From Paenibacillus sp. JJ-100 (GTDB lineage Bacteria > Bacillota > Bacilli > Paenibacillales > Paenibacillaceae): a stretch of 64,000 nucleotides of DNA. Each line of letters begins with the position of its first letter. Positions within the stretch are counted from its first letter, which is position 1. Both the position numbers and the translations under genes were made by a program. The notes beneath the pieces are model-generated. The model saw only the letters and a program-made list of their open reading frames with translations, had not been told where the DNA came from and did not search any database. Below, piece by piece: positions 35,727 to 45,637 of the stretch. Location of the stretch: positions 930,001 through 994,000 of the forward strand of contig NZ_CAOJCM010000001.1 of assembly GCF_948329825.1 (NCBI RefSeq), read 5' to 3'.

Positions 35727-36845
35727 TTAAGCAGGGCTGATCGAGGTAACGGTTTTATTTTTACCCGTACGTTTGGCGGTATACAAGCAGGCATCCACTT
35801 CTTCAAATAATTTGTCTTTGCTCAGATCTCTGCTGTAGCTTCTTAAACCAATGCTTACTGTAATCGAAGCGCCCCCAAGTTCAAGATGACGCATCAATGA
35901 AATCTTTTGGCGAATAAGCTCTACCAGATCATACGTTTGTTCGGAAGATTGTTCAAACATTAACAAAGCGAATTCCTCGCCACCATACCGCGCAGCAATA
36001 TCACTTGCCGTAATATTCTCCTGAATAACAAGAGATACTTTCTCCAAAATGATATCACCCACACGGTGACCATACGTATCATTGATATATTTAAAATCAT
36101 CAATGTCAATTAAGGCCAAATGCAGACTCATCCCAAGATTGGCATACTCGAATGCATTCTCATAAAAGTCTTTAAACGAGCTCTGGTTATAGAGGTTCGT
36201 TAAACCATCTGTTTTGGACTGTTTCGCCATAATAGCATTTCTCACAATCAATTCCTTCTTCGCGATCATGCTGGCTTGCAGGTCGTCCAGCACTTCGACA
36301 CCACTGGTCACAATAATCTGGGCGACATAGGTTGCCAGGATCAGGAAGAATGGAATAGATATCATGTCAAACGTGCTAAGGTATGTGCGATAAGCCGGAT
36401 CAATGAGAAGAAGACCATAACCTGCCAATTGTAAAATGCTAATGAACCATACACGCCTGCTGTTAAAAAACAGCACAGAGGCAAAAATCGGTAACAGACA
36501 TATGGCTGGCATAATCCGTATGTCATAATTGACATGGATCATGCTCCAGGCAATCACTGTACTGGTTATGGACATCGTATAGAACGAACAAGTAGGAAAT
36601 TTTCGATCCACATAACTGGTGAGTAAAATACAAAAAACAGCTATAGCCGTTGGCCAAAACAGGACGTTTACGATGAAATCCAGGGGAGTACGATCATAAT
36701 TTAGAAAAAGATAACAACCAATTTGAATAAAAAAATGTACAGCAACAACTACCGAATAAGCAAGAAGCATTTTACGGATCCACTTGGAATGCTTCATCAT
36801 ATATTCACGTGGAATGTGGCTACTATGTTCTGATGGACTATTCAT
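35727..36845 (-). CDS. Membrane-bound diguanylate cyclase (GGEEF)
   Basis: 372 aa. About six membrane helices (residues 25-190) form the input region, followed by a short coiled linker and a GGDEF domain. SKTDGLTNLYN opens the domain, IDIDDFKYINDTYGH is the metal-binding part and the active-site loop reads GGEEF at about residue 288. The I-site position holds TASD instead of RxxD, so product inhibition may be lost. It should synthesise cyclic di-GMP; the signal is unknown. The ATG at 36845 has a modest GGTGAT site; ATGs at residues 16-17 are alternatives. Confidence 0.92.
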   Translation of the reverse strand: MNSPSEHSSHIPREYMMKHSKWIRKMLLAYSVVVAVHFFIQIGCYLFLNYDRTPLDFIVNVLFWPTAIAVFCILLTSYVDRKFPTCSFYTMSITSTVIAWSMIHVNYDIRIMPAICLLPIFASVLFFNSRRVWFISILQLAGYGLLLIDPAYRTYLSTFDMISIPFFLILATYVAQIIVTSGVEVLDDLQASMIAKKELIVRNAIMAKQSKTDGLTNLYNQSSFKDFYENAFEYANLGMSLHLALIDIDDFKYINDTYGHRVGDIILEKVSLVIQENITASDIAARYGGEEFALLMFEQSSEQTYDLVELIRQKISLMRHLELGGASITVSIGLRSYSRDLSKDKLFEEVDACLYTAKRTGKNKTVTSISPA

Positions 36846-37086
36846 ATATCACCGCTGACTGCATCAAAATGAAACGACAGACTTCTCTCGTATAAGTAGA
36901 TTATAAGATACAATCGGCAAAACGCAAGTGATTAAATGATAAGCACAACGATGTAACTAACATTAAATTCCATATTGTGTTTTAAATTATTGAAAGAGGA
37001 CATACAAATTCTCTTGTCTTGCGTCATAGACTCATAACAGGCACTGTTGCAGAATTATTATTTTTGCTGAAGGGGAGGTGAAATCC

Positions 37087-40000
37087 ATTCCTCTTGTCGT
37101 GCGTTCAACCGTTAACGCTACAGGTGCAATTACGTTTACAGGCAATACACTTGGATTAAGCCGTTCTGATACAGCTGGAGTACCTGGAACACAGGACAGT
37201 ATCGGCGGATTTACAACCATTAATACAGCATCAACTTATGGGACGTATCCACCAGGTACAACCAGTCTATACCAGAGCAATAGTTCAGCGGCAATTTTGG
37301 TTCTACCAGCAGGGAGTACGGTTCTTTATGCGGAGTTGATCTGGGGCGGAAGTTATATTAATGGAACGGTCAACCTCAGCGCATCGATAAACAATCCGGT
37401 TACATTCACTACTCCCGCGGGTACGTTCAGTGTTACGCCAGACCCAGTCACATACAATCAGTTCGATCTTGGCAACAATGCAGCCGGGTACGTACGCTCA
37501 GCTAATGTCACCACCCTTGTTCAAAATGGAGGAGCAGGTACATATGTCACTGGTGGAGTTGTGGGAACGATTGTCATTACGAATGATTCCACAGCTAACC
37601 ATGCAGGCTGGACATTAGGCGTCATCTATCAAAATGGCAATCTGCCTTTTCGAAACATGTCATTACGTGCAGGAGGAGTACTGGTTCAAGCCTCTTCAGC
37701 TCCTGTAGTTACGACGCTGACTGGCTTTGCAACCCCTCTATCTGGAGCATTGGGTGGCAGAGCGCTATTCAGCGCACAGGAGGGGGATGCGAATCGGACT
37801 GGAGATCAGGCTTTGTTTGGAGCAACTTCTGCAACCTCGGTTGCACTGTCCGGGCCAAACAATTTAGCAGCCAATTTTTTTGCGTCACAAATTAATGGCG
37901 ACACCGGTGCGCTGAATACAACAGGTACCTTCGGAACCCGCAATCAGACGAATGGAGCACCCGGAACGAATATTATCGGAGGACGTCAGGGCTGGGATAT
38001 CACGAATGTGGATGTGTCTGCACGGCTCATCAATAATCAGTCCTCGGCGGTATTAACACTAACCACTTCTGGTGATGCGTATATTGTTAATGGCAACGCT
38101 ATACAGGTGGACATTAATGCACCAAGGATTACCGTGGCCAAGTCTTTTACTTCAACGGGAGCTGTCGCAGGGGATATTGTCACGTATACAGCCACGATCA
38201 CGAATGGAGGGTCGGCTAGTGCAGCCAGTGTCGTATTGACGGATACCTTGCCAACAGGTCTGACATTTGTTCCTGGCAGCATTACGGTTGGCGGAGTGGC
38301 AAGACCTACATTAGATGTAACATCGGGTATCCCGCTAGGTTCTTTGAATCTGAACAGCAGCGTTGTGGTCACTTATCGTGCACAAATCACTAACGACACA
38401 GGTATTCTACAACTTGTTAATTCCGCGAATGCAGCTTTTACATTTCAAAGTGTAGCGGGTGGTTCCATCATTAGTGGAGTGGTTCCTTCAAATAATGCAA
38501 CACTTCCTGTATATTCTCCGAATCTTTCCATTGTGAAATCTGCTAATTCAACCAATGCCACGGTGGGCGATCAAGTAACGTACACGCTTCAGGTGACCAA
38601 CGGAGGAAATATAGGAGCAACTGTAACCATTGCTGATAATATTCCGGCTGGCAGTTCGTTTGTAGCTGGCAGTTTTCGTATCAATGGAACAGTCGTTCCA
38701 GGAGCGAATCCTTCTGCAGGTGTGAGTTTGGGTACACTGGCTGCAGGAAGTGTGACTACGATTACATTTCAGGTACTGGTGACCAGTCTTCCGACTCCGC
38801 CGACATTGGTTGACCAAGCTACTGCAACGTATTCCTTTAACTCTCCAGACGGACGGACCATCACGGGATCGGTAGCATCCAATGCACTTACCATTCCAGT
38901 AACTTTGCCCAATGTTACGGCTATTAAGACAGCAACGGTTACAGATGTTGCAGTGGGAGAGACTTTCACTTATTCCGTGGTTACAACCAACGGTGGCATT
39001 CAATCAATCAGCAATGCTATTCTGTCAGATAACCTTCCAACGGGCCTGAGCTTTGTGCCTGGAAGTGTGACGGTTCGGGGTACAAGTGTACCATCGGCCA
39101 ACCCGGCCAGCGGAATCTCCCTGGGAACATTAAATGCGTCAGCATCAGCAACGGTGACTTTTCAGGTGAGTGTGCAATCCGTGCCAGCAGGCGGGGTACT
39201 TGTCAACCGGGCTTCAGTTTCGTACAGCTCAGGCGCATTTACCGGTATTTCGAATTCAAATTCAATAACAACTCCTGTATATCAGCCTATAGTCAACATT
39301 GTTAAATCAGCAAGTCAAACGAATGCAACACTGGGGGATCAGATTGCCTATACACTCGTGGTCAGCAATACCGGAAATATTGCCGCGCAAGTGAATGTAA
39401 CAGATACGATCCCTGCTGGACTGACCTTTGTTCCCGATTCGGTGACAGTTAACGGTACAGCAAGACCGGGAACGAGCCCATTAACCGGCATTACCGTTGG
39501 AAATCTTGTTCCTTCTGGAAGTGCAACGGTGGTGTTCCGTGCGTCACTCGTGTCATTACCTTCGCCCCCTGTTCTGGAGAACCAGGGTACGGCTACGTAT
39601 ACGTATCAGCTTCCAAGTGGACGGAACCTGTCGGGCAATGCACTCTCGAATGTAGTGCGCATTCCAGCTTCAGCGCCGAATATCAGTATATCTAAGACGG
39701 TAAATACGCCGGATGCTACCGTCGGGGATGCTTTAACTTATACGGTTGTACTCACGAACGCAGGAACAAGTGCTGTGCAAAATCTCGTGCTTTCGGATAC
39801 GCCATCAACGGGTTCAGAATTTATAGCAGGGAGTGTCACGATTAACGGAACAGCGCAGCGAAATGCAAGTCTCGTTACAGGGATTACGATCGGAACCTTG
39901 AATAGTTCGTCAAGTGTAACGGTGACATATCAGACGAGGGTCACTGCTGTCCCCGTATCCGGAGTGGTGAGCAACAGGGCGAGTGCCGCTTTTTCCTCAG

Positions 40001-43000
40001 GTAGCTTTAACGGTGTATCTTCATCAGTGACGGTAAGAACACCTATCTATCAACCGGTCATTCAAGTGTTGAAATCGGCAAGTACGTCGAGTCTGACCGT
40101 CGGAGATACTTTCACTTATAATGTTCAAATTACAAATACAGGCAACATCGCTTCACTGGTTACTTTGACTGATCCGGTACCTGCCGGAGCCATATTTGTT
40201 ACGAATAGCGTTCTGATTAACGGGAATCCGACTCCAGGAGTTAGTCCCAACTCTGGAATCAGTCTCGGGACACTGGCTGCTGGAGCAACCGTAACGGTGT
40301 CATTCCTTGCTACGGTCACAAGCCTGCCAGACCCAAGACAGTTGATCAACCAAGCGGTTGCCTCGTACAGTTACACATTACCGAGCGGAAGAGTTATTGC
40401 AGGCTTTGTTTCTTCGAATACGGTCTCCATTCCAGTCTCCTTACCCAACGTCAGTATTGTTAAAGGTGTTAACGCGGACTACGTGGTATCGGGGGATGTA
40501 ATCCGTTATAGTTCTTTGATTCGAAATAATGGAACAACCGCTGTCAATAATGTCATTTTTATTGATCCACTACTTTCGTACACCCCATTTATACCCGGAA
40601 GTGTCCTGGTGAACGGCATTGCATCACCGCTCTCCAATCCGACCGCCGGCATTCCAATCGGTACTTTGGCCTCGGGAGCTGAAGTTACCGTAACTTTTGA
40701 GGTGAGGATAACTATGGCGATTCCTTCCCAGATCAACAATCAGTCGACGGTCAGCTTTACTTCCGGTTCTTTTTCGGGATCATCATCTTCTAATACAACG
40801 CAGACCCCAGTTATACAGCCGCAGATTGCTCTTGTCAAAACGGCAAACACTATCAATGCAACCGTAGGCGATACAGTTGTTTATACCGTAACAGTGAGCA
40901 ATACAGGCAACCTTCAAGCGAATGTTACTGTAACAGATACGATCCCGGCTGCTACAACTTTAGTGCCAAACAGTGTTGTTGTCTCAGGTTTGCCTCAACC
41001 AGGTGTTAATCCAGGCACTGGTATCCCCGTAGGTAATGTAGCTGCGGGTGCAACGGCTATTATCACGTTTGCGGTTGTTGTGGATTCTTTACCATCTCCG
41101 CAGCAACTTAGTAATTTTGCATCATCGACGTATACATTTACACCACCTGATGGACGAACACTGACTGGAACAGCAACGTCCAACACACTTACGTTCCCTG
41201 TGTCATCACCCAATGTAAGTGTCGTTAAAAGTACAACATCTACAGCAGCAACGGTTGGAGACACCGTCGTTTATTCCGTATTGGTGACGAATAGTGGTAT
41301 TGCACCCGTGAACAGCGTTCAGTTCTCAGACCCTATTCCATCCGGAGCTTCTTTTGTTACAGGCAGTGTAACGGTGAACGGTGTTACACAACCGGCTGCA
41401 AGTCCATCAGGTGGAATACCGCTAGGTACTCTCGCGCCAGGCGGAACCGCAACCGTTACGTTTAGCGTGAATGTTACTGATATTCCTCCGAACAATCAGC
41501 TGAGCAATCGTTCAACGATTACCTTTACCTCAGGCACATTCTCGGGTACAACGTTCTCGAATACAGTCATAACCCCAGTGTTTCAGCCAGTATTAACGGC
41601 ACAGAAGACGGCCAGTACACAAAATGCGACTGTAGGAGATACCGTTAGTTACACCATCACTGTAAACAACCAAGGTAATTTCGGTGCACAGATTAACTTG
41701 ACTGACAATTTGCCGGCAGGTACCGTGCTTGTGCCGAACAGTGTAATCGTGAGCGGGCAGCCCCTACCAGCAGCAAGTCCGACAACTGGTATTCCTGCTG
41801 GGACTGTTGCAGCTGGAGCTACAGCGACGATTACTTTTTCCGTTGTCGTTGAGACGCTTCCCAGCCCGCAACAATTGGTAAATCAGGCTTCCGTTGCATT
41901 ATCGTTCACCTTGCCAGACGGTAGAATTATCACCAGATCGGTACTTTCGAATGTTTTAACGATACCAGTGTCTGCCCCTGACGTTGATGTTGTCAAATCA
42001 ACAACTTCTACCGCCGCTTCTGTTGGGGATATAGTGACATACAGCATTGCAATCACGAACAACGGTATTGCTAACGTCAGTAATGTTATATTTACGGATG
42101 CTCTTCCAGCAAGTACGGTGCTTGCACCAACTGGTGTCTTTGTGGACGGTGTGCTGCGCCCCAATGCCAATCCTTCGACAGGAATTACGCTGGGCTCTAT
42201 AGCACCGGGAGTCACTGTAACGGTTGTGTTTAGTGTGAGAGTTACCAGTCTGCCGTTAACGGCTGTATTGAACAATCAATCTACAGTAAGCTTTACTTCT
42301 GGAGCGTTTTCGGCGACTACCTTCTCCAACACAGTTACAACTCCGGTATTTCAACCTATTTTCACTGCAGTCAAAACGGGGGATCAAGCGATAGCCACGG
42401 TAGGGGACACCGTGATCTACAGTATTGCCGTCACGAATAGCGGAAATTATGGTGCAACGGTAACGCTGACCGATACCATCCCTGCAGGTACAGAGTTTGT
42501 ACCGAATAGTGTCATTATTAACGGGGCTTCGGCACCAGGTGCTGATCCTGCTTCAGGTATCTCCCTTGGCGTGGTATCTGCCACGACTATCGTTACATTC
42601 TCAATTGTCATTACAACGCTACCGGTAAGCCAGTCGATCACGAATCAGGCATCTGCTACTTATACCTATACACTACCCGATGGAAGAACGCTCGGGGGAA
42701 GTCTTACATCTAACTCACTTATTATTCAGGTCTCTGCACCGAATGTCACTGTCGTGAAAACAACGACATCGACAGATGCAGTCGTAGGCGACACCATTGT
42801 GTATGAAATGGTCGTGACGAACAGTGGTATTGATCCGGTAAACAATATCGTGCTGACGGACCCCATAGATCCAGCGACTAGTTTTGTTACTGGAAGTGTG
42901 CTGGTTAATGGCACACCTCGTGCTTCGGCGAATCCTGCACTCGGTATAGCGCTAGGTACACTAGCACCCGGAGAGTCTATTGCAGTATCCTACGCGGTTC

Positions 43001-43791
43001 GCGTCAACTCTTTACCAACGCCGCCACAAGTCAGCAGTCAATCTTCTGTCAGCTTTACTTCCGGAGTATTCTCTGGTGCAGCGTATTCCAATACGATTGT
43101 CACTCCGATCTACCAACCGATTATTACTGTGTCCAAAACAGCCAATACATCTAATGTTACGATAGGTGATGATTTAGTTTATTCCTTCTCCATCAACAAT
43201 AGCGGCAACCTTGCTGCCAATCTGACATTAGTCGATGATATTCCTACAGGTGTAGTGCTGCTTCCGAACAGTGTGCTCATTGATGGTATACCTCAGCCAG
43301 GAGCCAATCCTGAAGCGGGTATTGTTATAGGCGTCATTCCTCCTGGTGGAACCGTTAATGTGAACGTTACTTTAGGAGTTACGGTGGATTCTCTGCCTCA
43401 GAATCAACAATTGAGTAACCAGGCTATTGCGAACTATTCATACAGTCCGCCGGATGGACGTGTTTTAACTGGAACCGTATTGTCTAACGTACTCATTATT
43501 CCTGTCTCGGCTCCGAATGTAGTTGTTGTAAAGAGCACAAGTGCCATCGATGCAGTGGTGGGTGACGTTATTACGTATACGGTGGTTGTGACCAACAGCG
43601 GTATAGAAACGGTCAATAATGTTGTCATGGTTGACCCTGTACCAGCCGGAACGGTGTTTGTGCCGGGAAGTGTAGTGGTGAATGGGGTCGCGAGACCAAC
43701 GGGTAACCCGAATACCGGAATCACACTAGGTTCCATCGCCGCTGGAGCTTCTACCACGGTGACATTCAATGTAGAGGTTGTGACCATATGA
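37087..43791 (+). CDS. Giant DUF11-repeat surface-type protein (about 2234 aa)
   Basis: An N-terminal domain (1-347; ITFTGNTLGLS start, LYAELIWGGSY, QGWDITNVDVSARL) is followed by 15 DUF11 modules of about 127 residues. Each module opens VVKSxxxxxATVGDxVxYxVxVTN, carries the TDxIPAGxxFVPxSVxVNG strand and ends at a linker. From module 2 two types alternate strictly: one ends with PDGR ... SNxLxIPVSAPN, the other with FTSGxFSG ... SNTVxTPVFQP. Module 15 is cut off by the stop at 43789. No signal peptide, sortase motif or membrane anchor is visible. The consensus site AAGGGGAGGTGA is spaced for ATT 37087; the first ordinary start in frame, GTG 37078, lies inside the site itself. Structural or spore-surface role is inference. 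Confidence 0.85.
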   Translation: MPLVVRSTVNATGAITFTGNTLGLSRSDTAGVPGTQDSIGGFTTINTASTYGTYPPGTTSLYQSNSSAAILVLPAGSTVLYAELIWGGSYINGTVNLSASINNPVTFTTPAGTFSVTPDPVTYNQFDLGNNAAGYVRSANVTTLVQNGGAGTYVTGGVVGTIVITNDSTANHAGWTLGVIYQNGNLPFRNMSLRAGGVLVQASSAPVVTTLTGFATPLSGALGGRALFSAQEGDANRTGDQALFGATSATSVALSGPNNLAANFFASQINGDTGALNTTGTFGTRNQTNGAPGTNIIGGRQGWDITNVDVSARLINNQSSAVLTLTTSGDAYIVNGNAIQVDINAPRITVAKSFTSTGAVAGDIVTYTATITNGGSASAASVVLTDTLPTGLTFVPGSITVGGVARPTLDVTSGIPLGSLNLNSSVVVTYRAQITNDTGILQLVNSANAAFTFQSVAGGSIISGVVPSNNATLPVYSPNLSIVKSANSTNATVGDQVTYTLQVTNGGNIGATVTIADNIPAGSSFVAGSFRINGTVVPGANPSAGVSLGTLAAGSVTTITFQVLVTSLPTPPTLVDQATATYSFNSPDGRTITGSVASNALTIPVTLPNVTAIKTATVTDVAVGETFTYSVVTTNGGIQSISNAILSDNLPTGLSFVPGSVTVRGTSVPSANPASGISLGTLNASASATVTFQVSVQSVPAGGVLVNRASVSYSSGAFTGISNSNSITTPVYQPIVNIVKSASQTNATLGDQIAYTLVVSNTGNIAAQVNVTDTIPAGLTFVPDSVTVNGTARPGTSPLTGITVGNLVPSGSATVVFRASLVSLPSPPVLENQGTATYTYQLPSGRNLSGNALSNVVRIPASAPNISISKTVNTPDATVGDALTYTVVLTNAGTSAVQNLVLSDTPSTGSEFIAGSVTINGTAQRNASLVTGITIGTLNSSSSVTVTYQTRVTAVPVSGVVSNRASAAFSSGSFNGVSSSVTVRTPIYQPVIQVLKSASTSSLTVGDTFTYNVQITNTGNIASLVTLTDPVPAGAIFVTNSVLINGNPTPGVSPNSGISLGTLAAGATVTVSFLATVTSLPDPRQLINQAVASYSYTLPSGRVIAGFVSSNTVSIPVSLPNVSIVKGVNADYVVSGDVIRYSSLIRNNGTTAVNNVIFIDPLLSYTPFIPGSVLVNGIASPLSNPTAGIPIGTLASGAEVTVTFEVRITMAIPSQINNQSTVSFTSGSFSGSSSSNTTQTPVIQPQIALVKTANTINATVGDTVVYTVTVSNTGNLQANVTVTDTIPAATTLVPNSVVVSGLPQPGVNPGTGIPVGNVAAGATAIITFAVVVDSLPSPQQLSNFASSTYTFTPPDGRTLTGTATSNTLTFPVSSPNVSVVKSTTSTAATVGDTVVYSVLVTNSGIAPVNSVQFSDPIPSGASFVTGSVTVNGVTQPAASPSGGIPLGTLAPGGTATVTFSVNVTDIPPNNQLSNRSTITFTSGTFSGTTFSNTVITPVFQPVLTAQKTASTQNATVGDTVSYTITVNNQGNFGAQINLTDNLPAGTVLVPNSVIVSGQPLPAASPTTGIPAGTVAAGATATITFSVVVETLPSPQQLVNQASVALSFTLPDGRIITRSVLSNVLTIPVSAPDVDVVKSTTSTAASVGDIVTYSIAITNNGIANVSNVIFTDALPASTVLAPTGVFVDGVLRPNANPSTGITLGSIAPGVTVTVVFSVRVTSLPLTAVLNNQSTVSFTSGAFSATTFSNTVTTPVFQPIFTAVKTGDQAIATVGDTVIYSIAVTNSGNYGATVTLTDTIPAGTEFVPNSVIINGASAPGADPASGISLGVVSATTIVTFSIVITTLPVSQSITNQASATYTYTLPDGRTLGGSLTSNSLIIQVSAPNVTVVKTTTSTDAVVGDTIVYEMVVTNSGIDPVNNIVLTDPIDPATSFVTGSVLVNGTPRASANPALGIALGTLAPGESIAVSYAVRVNSLPTPPQVSSQSSVSFTSGVFSGAAYSNTIVTPIYQPIITVSKTANTSNVTIGDDLVYSFSINNSGNLAANLTLVDDIPTGVVLLPNSVLIDGIPQPGANPEAGIVIGVIPPGGTVNVNVTLGVTVDSLPQNQQLSNQAIANYSYSPPDGRVLTGTVLSNVLIIPVSAPNVVVVKSTSAIDAVVGDVITYTVVVTNSGIETVNNVVMVDPVPAGTVFVPGSVVVNGVARPTGNPNTGITLGSIAAGASTTVTFNVEVVTI

Positions 43792-45491
43792 GTAAGCTTC
43801 CAGGACCGTTGTCCCACTGGTTAAAGAATCAGTCCCTGGTTCGATTCAGCTCGGGTACGACTGAACTGGAACAGGTGGCTTATTCCAACACCGTTGTTAC
43901 GCCATGGGTTGGTCCTCGAATCAAAGTAAACAAAAGATGTAGTGAAACAACAGCAGTTTTAGGACAGTTTTTAACGTACCAGATTGAGATCCTTAATACG
44001 GGAAACCGCACGGCAATTGTCCGTGTGGTGGACCCGATCTCATCGGATACTTCTCTTTTGCCTAACAGTGTGTTACGGGATGGTATCCCGTTGCCAGGAG
44101 TGTCACCAGAACAGGGGTTGCCACCGTCAGAAATTGCACCGGGAGCAGTGCTAACCTATCACTTTCAGGTTGTCATTGTACGGGTACCCTCTGATCTCAA
44201 GCTACTGAATCAGGCAGAAGTGAATTATACATTTATGACTACAGAGGATAGAAGGGTCAACGGATCGGAGAAATCCAACGTTGTAGAAGTGCGGATCGAG
44301 ACGTCACAGCTTGAAGTGAGCTTGCAAGTTGATCGAAGTCATACTTTCGCTGGAGATATCCTGATGTACACGGTTGTAGTCAACAATCCGGGTTTTGTCG
44401 CAGCGACAGCTGCTGTGTTATCTGTGAAGTTTCCTCAAGGTGTTCTGTTTATTCCGGCTAGCGTAACGATTAACGATATGTTCTCACCACAGGTCACACC
44501 AGATACTGGAATTGAACTTGGAGAGATTGAACCAGGAAATGTTGTTCGGGTGCAATATCGGGTACAGGTAACCGGGGGGCCAGGGGTAGATCAACTATCA
44601 AGTATAGCCGTCCTGAAGTATATGAGTGCAGGCAGACAAGAAGTTGTGTATTCCAACGAAGTTACACTGATTATTGTTGAACCTCAGATCTCCATTGTCA
44701 AAAAAGTATCAGCAACGGTAACGACACCCGGAGAGAGGGTGCAGTATCATCTAACGATATCAAATCATAGTAATTATGCAGTGGATGCCAAACTACAGGA
44801 TGCTCTTCCTTCAGGGTTGTTCTTTGTTGAAGGCAGTCTTAGCTGGAATGGAGTCAAACGTCCGGGAACAAACCCTACTACAGGAGTAGATTTGGCTACT
44901 TTAACCGCCCGCTCCGAGCTACATATTCAATTTGAGGCTCAAGTTGAAGGGGAGTTGGGTGGTCCAGCGGGAGCGAGCTTCGCACAACGCAGTTATGTAA
45001 ATCGTGCAGTATTGTTGTACACATTCCGTTTGCCGGATTCACGTACTGTTCAGCGAAGACTTGTATCCAATGAAGCTGTACTAGAGCTCCGTGCGCCTGT
45101 AATTCAGGTATATGTGGAAGTCTTTCCCGCCAGTGTCGAGCAAGGTGGAACAGTAACCTTCCAGGTGAAAATCACAAATGTCGGTTCACTGCCTGCACGC
45201 GTACAATTGGGGAATATTCTACCTCCAGGAGCCAAATGGGTAGGGCAAAACTCTGGTCAGATGCAGTTACATGTTCCGGAGTATTCAACTCCAAGGTACC
45301 TCCACATCGGTGAGCTGGGTGCAGAATCGGAAAAAGATCTAGTGTACCTTGTGCAGCTGGCTCCTGATCAAACGGGAATATTGCGGGGGGATCTCACGGC
45401 TATCTATACCTATGAATGGAATGGACATAAGCGGTCAGGAGAAGCAAGATCGAACGAATACAGGATCCTGATCGAGGAGAGAGAGGAATAG
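43788..45491 (+). CDS. Continuation of the DUF11 array (567 aa)
   Basis: The ATG overlaps the preceding stop (ATGA). Its first 42 residues (MSKLPGPLSHWLKNQSLVRF ... YSNTVVTPW) are the missing last third of module 15 of the upstream protein, so the two ORFs are halves of one array. Four more modules follow at about residues 43, 172, 300 and 437, more divergent than those upstream. Read as a single protein by a -1 shift at ATA/ATG, module 15 becomes complete. Either the ancestral gene is broken by a frameshift and rescued by coupling, or the split is real. The nearest AGAGG site is 12 bases away, weak for independent initiation. The end (IEEREE) has no anchor. Confidence 0.75.
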   Translation: MSKLPGPLSHWLKNQSLVRFSSGTTELEQVAYSNTVVTPWVGPRIKVNKRCSETTAVLGQFLTYQIEILNTGNRTAIVRVVDPISSDTSLLPNSVLRDGIPLPGVSPEQGLPPSEIAPGAVLTYHFQVVIVRVPSDLKLLNQAEVNYTFMTTEDRRVNGSEKSNVVEVRIETSQLEVSLQVDRSHTFAGDILMYTVVVNNPGFVAATAAVLSVKFPQGVLFIPASVTINDMFSPQVTPDTGIELGEIEPGNVVRVQYRVQVTGGPGVDQLSSIAVLKYMSAGRQEVVYSNEVTLIIVEPQISIVKKVSATVTTPGERVQYHLTISNHSNYAVDAKLQDALPSGLFFVEGSLSWNGVKRPGTNPTTGVDLATLTARSELHIQFEAQVEGELGGPAGASFAQRSYVNRAVLLYTFRLPDSRTVQRRLVSNEAVLELRAPVIQVYVEVFPASVEQGGTVTFQVKITNVGSLPARVQLGNILPPGAKWVGQNSGQMQLHVPEYSTPRYLHIGELGAESEKDLVYLVQLAPDQTGILRGDLTAIYTYEWNGHKRSGEARSNEYRILIEEREE

Positions 45492-45545
45492 AAGCTTGGA
45501 ATTTGGAGTGAGTCACCGTATTTTGCTGAAAAAGGTGTAATGACA

Positions 45546-45573
45546 TTACACAAACGTAAATGAATGGTATACT
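45546..45573 (+). promoter_or_regulatory. Putative promoter of the YolD-like gene
   Basis: TTACAC (45546-45551) and TATACT (45568-45573) are 16 bases apart, about 65 bases before the preferred TTG start. The ATG at 45560 would lie inside this promoter. Confidence 0.4.
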
Positions 45574-45637
45574 AATTGAATATGCGCTCGGCAAACTACC
45601 GTGGAATCGGGACGATGAAGTAGAGGAGGCAGCCGCA

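Noticed and set aside
38548-39003. 151-codon minus-strand ORF and similar long antisense ORFs in the DUF11 gene
   Set aside because: They recur at each module because the repeated codons leave antisense frames open; no starts are supported.
43780-43795. Classical -1 programmed frameshift heptamer
   Set aside because: No X XXY YYZ sequence is present in GTGACCATATGAG, so recoding is not claimed, only listed as one possibility.
37087-45491. Periodic DNA as a CRISPR or tandem DNA repeat
   Set aside because: The periodicity is at protein level; DNA copies are diverged and have no spacer structure.
45582-45623. Short ORF MRSANYRGIGTMK before the YolD-like gene
   Set aside because: Thirteen codons without a ribosome binding site; likely chance.
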